This document shows positions 7,713 to 16,535 of a stretch of DNA of 64,000 nucleotides, piece by piece (the first letter of the stretch is position 1; each line of letters begins with the position of its first letter). The DNA lies in the NCBI GenBank assembly GCA_035651995.1, contig DASRER010000034.1, positions 62,001 to 126,000 on the forward strand, given 5' to 3'. Origin of the DNA: Terriglobales bacterium. Its GTDB lineage: Bacteria > Acidobacteriota > Terriglobia > Terriglobales > Acidobacteriaceae. The notes under the pieces were generated by a model that searched no databases, was not told the DNA's origin, and worked only from the letters and a program-made list of their open reading frames with translations. Position numbers and translations under genes: made by a program.

Positions 7713-9362
7713 TCAGAGCGAGACACCTCGCTTCCAGGGAATGAAGTCGTCCTGGCGGAGCTGCTCCGCCTTGGTTTGCACTTCGCCGGACGCCACCTTG
7801 ACGACGAAGTCGAGGATCTGTTCGCCCGCCTGCTCCACCGTCGCTTCGCCCGCGACGACCGCGCCGGTGTCCACGTCAATGATGTCGGCCATGCGCTCGG
7901 CGAGCGACGAGTTGGTGGCGATCTTCACCACCGGCGCGATCGGATTGCCGGTGGGCGTGCCGAGCCCGGTTGTGAAAAGCACCACGCTCGAGCCGGCGCC
8001 AACCTGCGCGGTGACGCACTCCACATCGTTGCCGGGCGTGCACAGCAGATTGAGGCCGGACGTCGTGCAGTACTCGGGATAGTCGAGCACCGCGGTGACC
8101 GGCGACGAGCCGCCCTTGCGCGCGGCGCCGGCTGACTTCATGGCGTCGGTGATCAGTCCGTCGCGGACGTTGCCGGGCGAGGGATTCATGTCAAACCCGG
8201 CGCGGACGGCTTTCGCGCGCGCGGCGTAGTCGCGCATGAGCTGAATGAACCGGTCGGCAACCGCGTCGCTGGTGGCGCGGTCAATCAGCTCCTGCTCAAC
8301 GCCGCAGAGTTCGGGAAACTCGGCCAGGATCGTGCGGCCGCCCAGCGCGGCAATCACGTCAGAGACGTGGCCGATGGCCGGGTTGGCGGAGATTCCGGAG
8401 AAGCCGTCGGAGCCGCCGCACTTGAGCGCCACGCAAAGGTCTGAGAGCGGCGCCGGCTGGCGGCGGAGCTGGTCGGCTTCGGCGAGCGCGACGAAGGTGC
8501 GCCGGATGGCTTCGTCGAGCATGGCGGCTTCCGACTTGCTCTGCTGCTGCTCCAGCACGATCAAGGGCTTGGAAAAATGCGGATCGCGCTTTGCGATTTC
8601 CGCCTGGAGGATCTCCACTTGCGAGTGCTGGCAGCCCAGGCTGAGCACAGTGGCGCCCGCGACGTTGGGATGGTGCAGGTATCCGGCGATGAGCGCGCAC
8701 AGGTTGTTGGTGTCCTCGCGCGTCCCGCCGCAGCCGCCTTCGTGCATCAGGAACTTGATGCCGTCCAGGTGCGGGAACAGCCGGGGCGCTCGCGCGCCTT
8801 CCACGGCCGCGCTTAACTCGAACGCCTTCACCTGGCTGAGCTTGCCCTCGCGGTAGAGCTTCGCCATCTCCGCCACGCGCCGGCGATACGGCTGCGGCGC
8901 GGCGAACCCGAGCTCTTCCTCGAAGGCCTGCTTGAGCACCGCGATGTTGCGGTTCTCGCAGAAGACCAGCGGCACAACGAGCCAGTAGTTGCGCGTGCCC
9001 ACCTGACCATCCGCGCGGCGGTATCCGTGGAACTTGCTCGAGGCCCAGCGCGACACGTCGGGCGCCTTCCAGTGAATCGCCTTCGACTTCTGGTGAAACG
9101 CATCCGCCTCGTGGTGCAGGTTGCGGGTCGTAATGGCCTCGCCGCGGCGAATGGGCTGCATCGCCTTTCCGACAAGAACGCCGTACATGATCACACGATC
9201 GCCGACGGCCAGGTCCTGGGTGGCGAACTTGTGCTTGGCCGGGACATCGGAAACCAGCGTGTACTCGGCGCCGTCGAAGCCCACCGACTCGCCTGTGCGC
9301 AGGCTGGAGAGCGCAATGAGCACGTTGTCCCGCGGATCGAGCTGCAACACCTTGGCCGGCAT
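7713..9362 (-). CDS. UxaA/GarD-type sugar-acid dehydratase, candidate L-fuconate dehydratase
   Basis: The protein (549 residues from ATG 9362) has an N-terminal SAF-like domain (VLQLDPRDNVLIAL...) and then the large altronate/galactarate dehydratase domain with GYRRADGQVGTRNYWLV, MHEGGCGGT, LSLGCQHSQVE, ALKCGGSDGFSGISANPA and DYPEYCTTSGLNLLCTPGNDVE. These are iron-dependent dehydratases that turn sugar acids into 2-keto-3-deoxy acids. No enolase-superfamily fuconate dehydratase is visible in the window, so this protein probably fills that step; this is an inference. ATG 9401 is an alternative start but lacks a better ribosome site. Confidence 0.85.
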   Translation of the reverse strand: MPAKVLQLDPRDNVLIALSSLRTGESVGFDGAEYTLVSDVPAKHKFATQDLAVGDRVIMYGVLVGKAMQPIRRGEAITTRNLHHEADAFHQKSKAIHWKAPDVSRWASSKFHGYRRADGQVGTRNYWLVVPLVFCENRNIAVLKQAFEEELGFAAPQPYRRRVAEMAKLYREGKLSQVKAFELSAAVEGARAPRLFPHLDGIKFLMHEGGCGGTREDTNNLCALIAGYLHHPNVAGATVLSLGCQHSQVEILQAEIAKRDPHFSKPLIVLEQQQSKSEAAMLDEAIRRTFVALAEADQLRRQPAPLSDLCVALKCGGSDGFSGISANPAIGHVSDVIAALGGRTILAEFPELCGVEQELIDRATSDAVADRFIQLMRDYAARAKAVRAGFDMNPSPGNVRDGLITDAMKSAGAARKGGSSPVTAVLDYPEYCTTSGLNLLCTPGNDVECVTAQVGAGSSVVLFTTGLGTPTGNPIAPVVKIATNSSLAERMADIIDVDTGAVVAGEATVEQAGEQILDFVVKVASGEVQTKAEQLRQDDFIPWKRGVSL

Positions 9363-9607
9363 GGTTGGGGTACTCGCCTTGATGGCCAATAGTGTATGCA
9401 TTTCGGCGCGTCTCAGAAACGCTTCACGCGGCAGCGCGTGTCCGCGCGGAAGCGGTCGAGCGGCACATCGCGCAGCCGAAACGGGCGGCGCCTCAGGCAA
9501 GACGCACGCCGCGCTTCCGCCGCGAAGACCCGGGCAGGAGGGCAGCCTGTCCGAAGTAAGCAGAAAGCCGGAGGCGGCCGATGCAAGCCGCCTCCGGGAC
9601 ACAGCGT

Positions 9608-12600
9608 TTAGAACTGGAACCGCAGACCGAACTGCAACTGCCGCGGCGTGGTGCCCTGCGCGAGCGAGGTAATTCTGCCCGCGCCGGTCGCCATCGTCGT
9701 GGCGTTGGTATTCACCACCAGGTTGTTGTTGCCCGTCGGCTTGGGCACGTCGTAGTTCTGGATGTTGAACACGTTGAACGCTTCAAAGCGAAGCTGCAGA
9801 CTCATGCCTTCGCGATGCAGGGGCAGCGTCTTGAACATGGAGAAGTCCATGTTGGTGACGTGCGGCCCGCGGAAAGCGTTCTTGCCCAAATTGCCGAACG
9901 CGCCCGACGGAATACCGAACGCGCAGGTGTTGAACCAGCTGGCCACCGTGTGCGTAGCGTCAGCCGCCTTGCCGCCCTGCGAGATGGTCTTCTGGCAGAG
10001 CGGGTCGGGATTGGCCGCCACCGGACCGGCAGCGAACGGATCGGCGATCAGGTTCGGACGCAGATACGTTCCCGGTCCCGCTGGCGCGCTGCCGCGGATG
10101 TTGGCCAGGTCGCCGGTGATCTGCAGGTTGTACGGCTGTCCGGAGCGGACCTGGAAAATGGAGTTCGCCTGCCAGTCGCCGAGCAGCCAGGCCAGCGGCC
10201 CGCTGTTGAGGAACCGCTTGCCGTGGCCGGCCGGCAGGTCGTACATCGTCGCCCACGAGACAAAGTGCGGAATGTCGTAGCCGGAGACACCACGTGCCGT
10301 GTTGAAGTCGTAGAAGTTCTGCACGGTCGAGCCGCCGCCCACGCCGTTTTCCACGTTGAAGTAACCGCTGGAAACGTCAGTGGACTTGCTCCAGGTGTAC
10401 GACAGCAGCGAGAACAGCCCGTTGGAGAAACGCTTCTGGAAGCGCGTCTGCAAAGCGTTGTAGTGGGCGAAGCCGATGCTGCGGGTGTAGGCCAGTCCGG
10501 CCGAGACCCAGGGCATCTGCCGCGCCGCGTCCACCGTTGCCGTGGGCGTGCCGTTGGGAAAGGCCTGATTGGCCGAGTTCGCCTGGCCGGTGTACGGCAG
10601 GCGTCCGCTCTTGCTGCCGACGTACGCGGCTGAAACCATCATGGTTGAAGTCAGCTCGCGCTGCAGTTCGAAGTTCCACTCCTGCGCGTAACCGTCACGA
10701 TAGTGGGCCGGATCGTCGAAGAAGTTGTTGTTGGGTACCCACGGCTGGCCGGTCGCGCCCGAGTACGACGGCAGCGGCGTGGCAAAGCCGCGTCCCTGCT
10801 GCGTGATCAGGTCAACCGCGGTGCCGTTGGTGAAGGCGCAGGCCCCTCCGTTGGTGCAGGCGTTGGCCGAGCCGCTGAACGCAGTGGCGTCGGGCCACAC
10901 GGCCGCTTCCAGGTCGTTCTGCGCGTACTGGCTGCGCGCGGTGAGTGAATCCCAGTAGAGACCGTAGCCGCCGCGCATGACGGTCTTGGGCGTGATTTGC
11001 CACGCCAGACCTACCCGCGGGCCCCAGTTGTCTTTGATCGGAGGCGGGGCGAAGAACGGCTTGCCTGCCGCCACCACGTTGGCCCGGTGCGGATCGTTCA
11101 GGAAAGCGTCGGGCAGACATGGCGCCGAGCCGACCTTGCTGCACACATCGGGCAGCTGCGTTGCCCCGACGATGTAGAGCTGCCGCGCGATGTCGAGCGA
11201 GTTCCACAGTCGGCCATCGAGCGTGTGCGGCTGCGTCACGTAGTCGTACCGCAGGCCGTAGGTCAGCGTGATGCGCGGGGTGATGCGCCACTCGTCCTGC
11301 AGGTAGGCGGCCCACGACGCGTATCCGAACTTCACCGGCCCGCCGTGCAGGATGGGCAGCTGCGCCTGGAACGAGCTGGGGAAGCCCAGCAGCGCCGAGG
11401 CAAGCGAAAGTCCCGTTGTGCTGGCGCATTGGACCCCGGCCACCGTGATCGTCGAAGACGAGCAGGCGGTCTGCGCGTCGGAGAACGTGTAGGTCTGAAA
11501 GGTGTTCAACTGGATGCGTTTCGCGTTGATGAACCAGAAGCCGGTCTTGATGTTGTGACGCCCACGCAGCCAGCTCAGGTTCGGGTTCACGCTCCAGCTC
11601 GGGTTCTCGCGCGGCGCCGGGCCGCGGATGCCGAAGTTGTTGTTGCCGCCATTGGTCCAGTTCGAAAGCGCGACCAGCAGGCCGTGATACTTGTCCACGT
11701 CCTTGAATCCGGCCGTGTTCAGCGGATCGAGGCCGGCAGGATGGTCGTTCTGCTGGCCGGCATCCACCGCCGGACGGCCGGCGTACCCGCCGCGAACATC
11801 GAGGATCAGGTTCGGATTGAAGATGTGCGTCCAGCCGCCACCGTAGTTGCGGCCCTGCGATCCGCCGCCGGTAGAACCCACGGTGCCGATTGGCGTCAGG
11901 ATCGTGTTGCGCTGCTCCGTGTAACGGAAGAAACCGTTGTCGCGGTCGTTGAACTTGTGGTCCACGCGCGCGGTGTAGCCGTTCGAGTTGTTCAGGGTCG
12001 GCCGCGAACGTACGAAATTGTTATTGCCGGCCGGGTCCACAAAGTTGGGGACGGCCGAGTAGGTCTGGAAGAACTTCTGCATCGCCGGATTGATCAGCGC
12101 GGCGGGAAGCTTGTTGCAGATGACGCCCACGTTCTGCGCCTGCTGCTTGGTCACCGGATCCACCGGAAGCGGATTGCCGGCCGCGTCGCAGCGGAACGCG
12201 TCGCGGATGAAGTTGGTGCCCGACGCCCGCGACGAGAACGGATTGTAGATCTGTCTGCGGAACGCCGAAGTGGTATTGGTAAAGTCGCCGGCCAGCTCCG
12301 CGGCCGTGGGAACATAGGACTGCGCCAGGTCGGCCTGGCTGAAACGCCAGCCGTCGTATCCGCCGGAGAAGAACGTCTTGTTTTTGATGATCGGGCCGCT
12401 GATCACGGCGCCGAATTGGTTCTGGTGGAATGGCGCCGGCCCGCTCACCGGAGTCGTCGCGAAGTTCGCCGGCGCAACCTTCGGGCAGCGCGGCGCGCTG
12501 CACACCGCGTCAGTGATCGAGTTGCGCGCGTCGAAGAAGTTGCTGCGCACGTACTCGAAGGCCGAGCCGTGGAAAGCGTTGCCGCCGCTCTTGGAGACCA

Positions 12601-13354
12601 GGTTCACCACGCCGCCCGTGGCGCCGCCGTATTCGGCCTTGGCGTCGTGACCCACGACCTTGAACTCCTGCACCGCATCGACGTTGGGGATGAGGATGTA
12701 TGTCGGTCCGCGGATGTTGGTGTTGATGATTCCGTCGTAGAAGTAGAGCTTGGAGCGGTTCGCCTGGCCATGGAACGAACCGTCGGAGAAGCCCGACCCC
12801 GGAATGCCGACGTTGCCTTCACAACAGCCCACGCTGTTGTTCTGCGAGGTGGAAACCGGTGTCACGCCCGGTGTGAGCGTGAGCAGCTGCGTGAAGTTGC
12901 GCCCGTTCAGCGGCAGGTCGTTCACGACCTTCTGGTCGATGACCGTTCCCAGCTCCGTGGTGGTAGCGTCTACCAGCGCCGCCTCGGCGGTGACCTGCAT
13001 GGTTTCGGTCACGGCCCCCACCGCAAGCTTTAGGTCCTGCTTCACGGCCTGGCGCACGCCGATGGGAAACGCAGCCGTCTGCACGCTCTTGAAGCCCGCC
13101 TTTTCCGCGCGCAGCGTGTACGTGCCGGGCTGCACGTTGATGAAAAGATATTCGCCCGAATCGTTAGTGGTGCGCACGGTCTCGACGCCCGTCGCCTGGT
13201 TGATGAGCCTGACGGTGGCGCTGGAAATGACCGCGCCCGATGGGTCGGTAACGGTCCCGTTCGCTTCGCCCGCCGCGGTTTGCGCTACCAGTGTCGTGCC
13301 CGAAGCCAGCAGCACAACGAGCAGGAAAGTTGCGGCTGCTTTCGCCCAACGCAT
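9608..13354 (-). CDS. TonB-dependent Oar-like outer-membrane receptor with carboxypeptidase-regulatory domain
   Basis: The start at ATG 13354 has GGAGG 6-7 bases upstream; longer frames are not needed. The product is 1248 residues. It has a signal peptide, then a carboxypeptidase-regulatory-like beta sandwich (GEANGTVTDPSGAVI ... GEYLFINVQPGTYTLRAEKAGF), a plug domain (NDLPLNGRNFTQLLTLTPGV ... GGATGGVVNLVSKSGGN) and a long beta barrel ending in LQFGLRFQF. The terminal Phe is the usual outer-membrane insertion signal. It is probably the uptake channel for fucosylated oligosaccharides and the first gene of the fucose operon. Confidence 0.93.
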   Translation of the reverse strand: MRWAKAAATFLLVVLLASGTTLVAQTAAGEANGTVTDPSGAVISSATVRLINQATGVETVRTTNDSGEYLFINVQPGTYTLRAEKAGFKSVQTAAFPIGVRQAVKQDLKLAVGAVTETMQVTAEAALVDATTTELGTVIDQKVVNDLPLNGRNFTQLLTLTPGVTPVSTSQNNSVGCCEGNVGIPGSGFSDGSFHGQANRSKLYFYDGIINTNIRGPTYILIPNVDAVQEFKVVGHDAKAEYGGATGGVVNLVSKSGGNAFHGSAFEYVRSNFFDARNSITDAVCSAPRCPKVAPANFATTPVSGPAPFHQNQFGAVISGPIIKNKTFFSGGYDGWRFSQADLAQSYVPTAAELAGDFTNTTSAFRRQIYNPFSSRASGTNFIRDAFRCDAAGNPLPVDPVTKQQAQNVGVICNKLPAALINPAMQKFFQTYSAVPNFVDPAGNNNFVRSRPTLNNSNGYTARVDHKFNDRDNGFFRYTEQRNTILTPIGTVGSTGGGSQGRNYGGGWTHIFNPNLILDVRGGYAGRPAVDAGQQNDHPAGLDPLNTAGFKDVDKYHGLLVALSNWTNGGNNNFGIRGPAPRENPSWSVNPNLSWLRGRHNIKTGFWFINAKRIQLNTFQTYTFSDAQTACSSSTITVAGVQCASTTGLSLASALLGFPSSFQAQLPILHGGPVKFGYASWAAYLQDEWRITPRITLTYGLRYDYVTQPHTLDGRLWNSLDIARQLYIVGATQLPDVCSKVGSAPCLPDAFLNDPHRANVVAAGKPFFAPPPIKDNWGPRVGLAWQITPKTVMRGGYGLYWDSLTARSQYAQNDLEAAVWPDATAFSGSANACTNGGACAFTNGTAVDLITQQGRGFATPLPSYSGATGQPWVPNNNFFDDPAHYRDGYAQEWNFELQRELTSTMMVSAAYVGSKSGRLPYTGQANSANQAFPNGTPTATVDAARQMPWVSAGLAYTRSIGFAHYNALQTRFQKRFSNGLFSLLSYTWSKSTDVSSGYFNVENGVGGGSTVQNFYDFNTARGVSGYDIPHFVSWATMYDLPAGHGKRFLNSGPLAWLLGDWQANSIFQVRSGQPYNLQITGDLANIRGSAPAGPGTYLRPNLIADPFAAGPVAANPDPLCQKTISQGGKAADATHTVASWFNTCAFGIPSGAFGNLGKNAFRGPHVTNMDFSMFKTLPLHREGMSLQLRFEAFNVFNIQNYDVPKPTGNNNLVVNTNATTMATGAGRITSLAQGTTPRQLQFGLRFQF

Positions 13355-13480
13355 ACTTTGCCTCCTACCGAACTTGCTGAAATGTCCCCTGCACGACGTG
13401 ATTGCAGAACCACTCGCCCCCGCGCGGTTCTTCGTAGGAACGGCCCGAAGCGCTGCCGGGCCGCCGAAAAAACTGGCGTC

Positions 13481-13517
13481 CATATAGCACCCTTCCAGAC
13501 TAGAATTCAATATTGAA
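13481..13517 (-). promoter_or_regulatory. Candidate receptor promoter with 12-bp perfect palindrome
   Basis: TTCAATATTGAA (13506-13517) is a perfect palindrome. Read on the minus strand, TTGAAT inside it could be a -35 box, 18 bases from TATATG (13481-13486) as a -10 box. A regulator bound to the palindrome would block the receptor promoter. The IclR gene next door is the obvious binder. The promoter assignment is an inference. Confidence 0.45.
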
Positions 13518-13523
13518 AATTTA

Positions 13524-13542
13524 TGTTTTACGTATTAAAACA
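13524..13542. promoter_or_regulatory. Perfect 7-bp inverted repeat, second candidate operator
   Basis: TGTTTTA (13524-13530) and TAAAACA (13536-13542) are exact inverted copies separated by 5 bases. The site is 6 bp from the neighbouring palindrome, in an AT-rich island inside an otherwise GC-rich divergent intergenic region of about 305 bp (13355-13659). Confidence 0.45.
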
Positions 13543-13659
13543 ACCGTGGCGCTCCGCCTGGCGCGGGCCCGGCAGTCACGAGGCCGCGCTTGCTGCTTTG
13601 CTGAGGATGCAATCCCGGGGAACGCCTTTCCGCGTCGCCCCGGATGGAGGAAACATCAG

Positions 13660-14463
13660 ATGATCCGCGCGCGCGAATCCAAGGCTGCTCCCGTCGGCGT
13701 CGTTTCAAAAGTATTGCGAATTCTGGAAGTGCTCGACCGGGCGAACTCGGGGTTGCAACTTCGCCAGATTGCCCAGCAGACAGGAATTCACAAGAGCACG
13801 GCCTACCGCTTCCTGGCGCACCTGGAATCGGAGGGCTATCTGTTCCGCGACAACACCGGCGCCTACCTAGTTGGGCCGAAGCTGGCACGGCTGGGATCGG
13901 GGATCGCCTACCACGCCACGCTGCGCACCGTCAGCCATCCGGTGCTGCAGGAACTGTGGGCGCTGACGCGCGAGACGGTGAACCTGGCGGTGCTGGAAAA
14001 CCATCAGGTGCTGTACCTCGACGTGATGGAGAGCACGTACACGTTCCGGCTGGTCTCGCAGGTGGGCGCGCGGCGTCCTCTCTATTGCACGGCGCTGGGC
14101 AAGGCGATGCTGGCGTTCATGTCGGAGACCGAGCGCGAGGCGGCGCTGGCAACCACGCGCTTTGAGCGCATCACGCCACACACCGTCGGCGACCTGCCGC
14201 GGCTGCGCCGCGAGCTGGTGAAGATCCGCCAGCAGGGGTTCGCCCTCGACGATGAAGAGGCTGCCGTCGGTGCTCGCTGCGTGGCAGCGCCGATCCTCGA
14301 CGAAAGCGGAAAGGTGGCGGCGGCGATCAGCGTCTCGGGGCCGATTGCGCGCATCGGGCGCGAGAAGATCCCCAGCTTCGCGGTGGCCATCAAAGACGGC
14401 GCCCGCGTGATTTCGGCGCGGCTGGGATTCAGCGAAGCGCCGGCGGCCGCGACAGCGTCATAA
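13660..14463 (+). CDS. IclR-family transcriptional regulator
   Basis: ATG 13660 has GGAGG 9 bases upstream; longer frames would read into the intergenic operators. The 267-residue protein has an N-terminal winged helix (VSKVLRILEVLDRANSG ... IHKSTAYRFLAHLESEGYL) and a C-terminal IclR effector domain (GKAMLAFMSE, GFALDDEEAAVGARCVAAPI, AAISVSGP). It is divergent from the receptor that heads the fucose genes, so it probably controls both directions in response to a sugar-acid intermediate. Repressor or activator mode cannot be told from sequence. Confidence 0.93.
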   Translation: MIRARESKAAPVGVVSKVLRILEVLDRANSGLQLRQIAQQTGIHKSTAYRFLAHLESEGYLFRDNTGAYLVGPKLARLGSGIAYHATLRTVSHPVLQELWALTRETVNLAVLENHQVLYLDVMESTYTFRLVSQVGARRPLYCTALGKAMLAFMSETEREAALATTRFERITPHTVGDLPRLRRELVKIRQQGFALDDEEAAVGARCVAAPILDESGKVAAAISVSGPIARIGREKIPSFAVAIKDGARVISARLGFSEAPAAATAS

Positions 14464-14585
14464 AAGCAGTTTCAAGTTTCACGTTTCCGCCTCTGGTGCG
14501 GGCGCCCGGGGCGGGGCTCTGCCGGCTGGAAGCAATCAGCCGCAAAATCTCTGTAGCGGCGAACGTTTGTCCTGCGGGAGGCTGC

Positions 14586-16394
14586 ATGGATCGCAGAGAA
14601 TTTCTGCGGGTGTCGTCAGGTGCGGCGGCCGGGTGCATGCTGCTGCCGCCGGCGCTGGAGGCGGCGCTGGCGCCGGGGTTTGGCGCGGCGTTTCGTGCTG
14701 ATCAGGGCAAGGTCGTGCCGCTCGACGCCGCGGCGAACGTGGACAAGATCGTGCTCGTGCGCCGATGGCGCGGCGACGTGCTCACGTCGCAGGTGGTGAA
14801 TCGCAGCAAGCAGCCGGTGCGCATCCGCGAGATTGTGCTGGCGAGCGCGCAGCATGGCATGCCCGCTGAGGCGCGGCTCTACGGCGAGAGCTTCCAGATG
14901 CTCTCGCAAACTTCCGGCACGCTCGCCCGGCCCGAAGACATGGGCTACTCCGAGCGCAAGCACTACCGCATTCCCCAGCCCGAAGACGCGACTTCGATTT
15001 TCAGCCTGCTCATGCTCACACCGCCCGGCGGCAAGACGACGATGGCGGCGTTCACCTCGTGCCGCCGCTTCATTGGCCGGTTCTATCTGCGCCCGCAAAC
15101 GCTCGACACGGTGATCGACACCGAGGGCCTCGAGCTGAACCCGGGCCAGTCCTGGGAGCTGGAAGAATTCATGCTCGGCGAAGGCGCCGGCCGCGCCGGC
15201 CTGCTCGGGCAGCTCTCGGCGCGTCTCGTACAGAACCATCCGCGCAAGCCGTTCACGCCAATTCCGACCGGGTGGTGCTCCTGGTATCACTTCGGCCCGC
15301 GGGTGACCGCAAAGAACGTTCTCGACAACCTGGAGTACATCGCCGAAAACATTCCCGGCCTGCGCTACATTCAGATTGACGACGGCTACCAGGCCGCGAT
15401 GGGCGACTGGCTGGAAACGGGCAAGGCCTTTGGCGGCGACGTGGTTTCGGTGCTGAAGGAAATCAGGAAGCGCGGCTTCGAGCCGGCCATTTGGGTGGCG
15501 CCCTTCATCGCACAGAAGGATTCGCACGTCTTCCAGCAGCATCCGGAGTGGTTCATCATGGATGTGGACGGCAATCCTCTCGCGTCCAACACCGTCACGT
15601 TCGGCGGATGGCGCTTCGGGCCGTGGTACGCGCTCGACGGCACGCATCCCGAAGTGCAGAAGCACTTCGAAGAATTCTTCGGCCAGATGCGGCGCGACTG
15701 GGGCTGCACTTACTTCAAGCTCGACGCCAACTTCTGGGGCGCGATGCACGGCGGCCGCTTTCACGACCCGCGGGCGACGCGCGTGGAGGCGTACCGGCGC
15801 GGCATGCAGGCGATCCAGCGCGGCGTCGGCGACGGGTTCATTCTGGGATGCAATCATCCCATGTGGCCGTCGCTCGGGCTGATTGACGGCTCGCGCTCGT
15901 CCGACGACATCAAGCGAACGTGGGCGAAATTCCGCGGCGCCGGCCGGCAGAACCTGGCGCGCGGATGGCAGAACGGCAAGCTGTGGTGGAACGATCCCGA
16001 CGCGGTGGTGCTCACCGGCGAGATGAGCGATGACGAATACCAGCTGCACGCCACCGTGATCTACGCCTGCGGCGGCATGACGCTCAACGGCGACGACCTG
16101 ACGACCATCTCGCCGGCGCGGCTGGAGATGCTGCGCAAGCTGCTGCCGCCCACCGGCGTCGCTGCCGAATTCGAAGATGACTCGCTGCGCGTTGGTTACA
16201 TCCGCCTGCCCAAAGCGCTCATGGTTTGCCTGTTCAACTGGGAGGAGACGCCGCAGACTTTGTCGTTCCGGCTTCCGGCCGGCGGACGGCGCGTCTCCGA
16301 TTATTGGTCGGAGGAGGACATGGGACGGCGCGACGGCGTGGTTGAGGTCAAGGACATGCCGCCGCACTCGGCGCGGCTGTTCAAGTGCGTGTGA
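14586..16394 (+). CDS. GH36-type alpha-galactosidase-like glycosidase, Tat-exported
   Basis: ATG 14586 has GGGAGG upstream. The 602-residue protein starts with a Tat signal (DRREFLRVSSGAAAG). A beta-sandwich leads into a (beta/alpha)8 barrel with GWCSWYHFGPRVT, YIQIDDGYQAAMGDW, FKLDANFWGAMHGGRF (the KLD Asp is the expected nucleophile) and DGSRSSDD (expected acid/base region). A C-terminal beta domain closes the protein. GH36 enzymes remove alpha-galactosyl residues, but related GH36 subgroups act on other alpha-glycosides. It is the only other plus-strand gene next to iclR and may be co-regulated. Confidence 0.85.
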   Translation: MDRREFLRVSSGAAAGCMLLPPALEAALAPGFGAAFRADQGKVVPLDAAANVDKIVLVRRWRGDVLTSQVVNRSKQPVRIREIVLASAQHGMPAEARLYGESFQMLSQTSGTLARPEDMGYSERKHYRIPQPEDATSIFSLLMLTPPGGKTTMAAFTSCRRFIGRFYLRPQTLDTVIDTEGLELNPGQSWELEEFMLGEGAGRAGLLGQLSARLVQNHPRKPFTPIPTGWCSWYHFGPRVTAKNVLDNLEYIAENIPGLRYIQIDDGYQAAMGDWLETGKAFGGDVVSVLKEIRKRGFEPAIWVAPFIAQKDSHVFQQHPEWFIMDVDGNPLASNTVTFGGWRFGPWYALDGTHPEVQKHFEEFFGQMRRDWGCTYFKLDANFWGAMHGGRFHDPRATRVEAYRRGMQAIQRGVGDGFILGCNHPMWPSLGLIDGSRSSDDIKRTWAKFRGAGRQNLARGWQNGKLWWNDPDAVVLTGEMSDDEYQLHATVIYACGGMTLNGDDLTTISPARLEMLRKLLPPTGVAAEFEDDSLRVGYIRLPKALMVCLFNWEETPQTLSFRLPAGGRRVSDYWSEEDMGRRDGVVEVKDMPPHSARLFKCV

Positions 16395-16484
16395 TGTCAC
16401 AGGAGCCATGCTGAGCGGAGGCTCGCGTAGCGGGCCGGAGTCGAAGCATCTCTGCCTTCAGCACGGCTCGTGGCACGAGCAGGG

Positions 16485-16535
16485 ATCCTTCGACTCGCCC
16501 CTCGCCAAAGAGCCGGCTCGGGGCTCGCTCAGGAT
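16485..16535. repeat. Palindromic intergenic repeat, long copy
   Basis: ATCCTTCG at one end and AGGAT at the other enclose complementary GC-rich arms (GACTCGCCC ... GGCTCGC). It shares its ends with the short copy at 2595-2615. It lies between two convergent genes and could act as a transcription stop for both. Confidence 0.5.

Noticed and set aside
10997-13033. Long open frame (678 codons) antisense to the TonB receptor
   Set aside because: It mirrors the receptor codons in a GC-rich sequence; the product is Arg/His/Val-rich with no domain.
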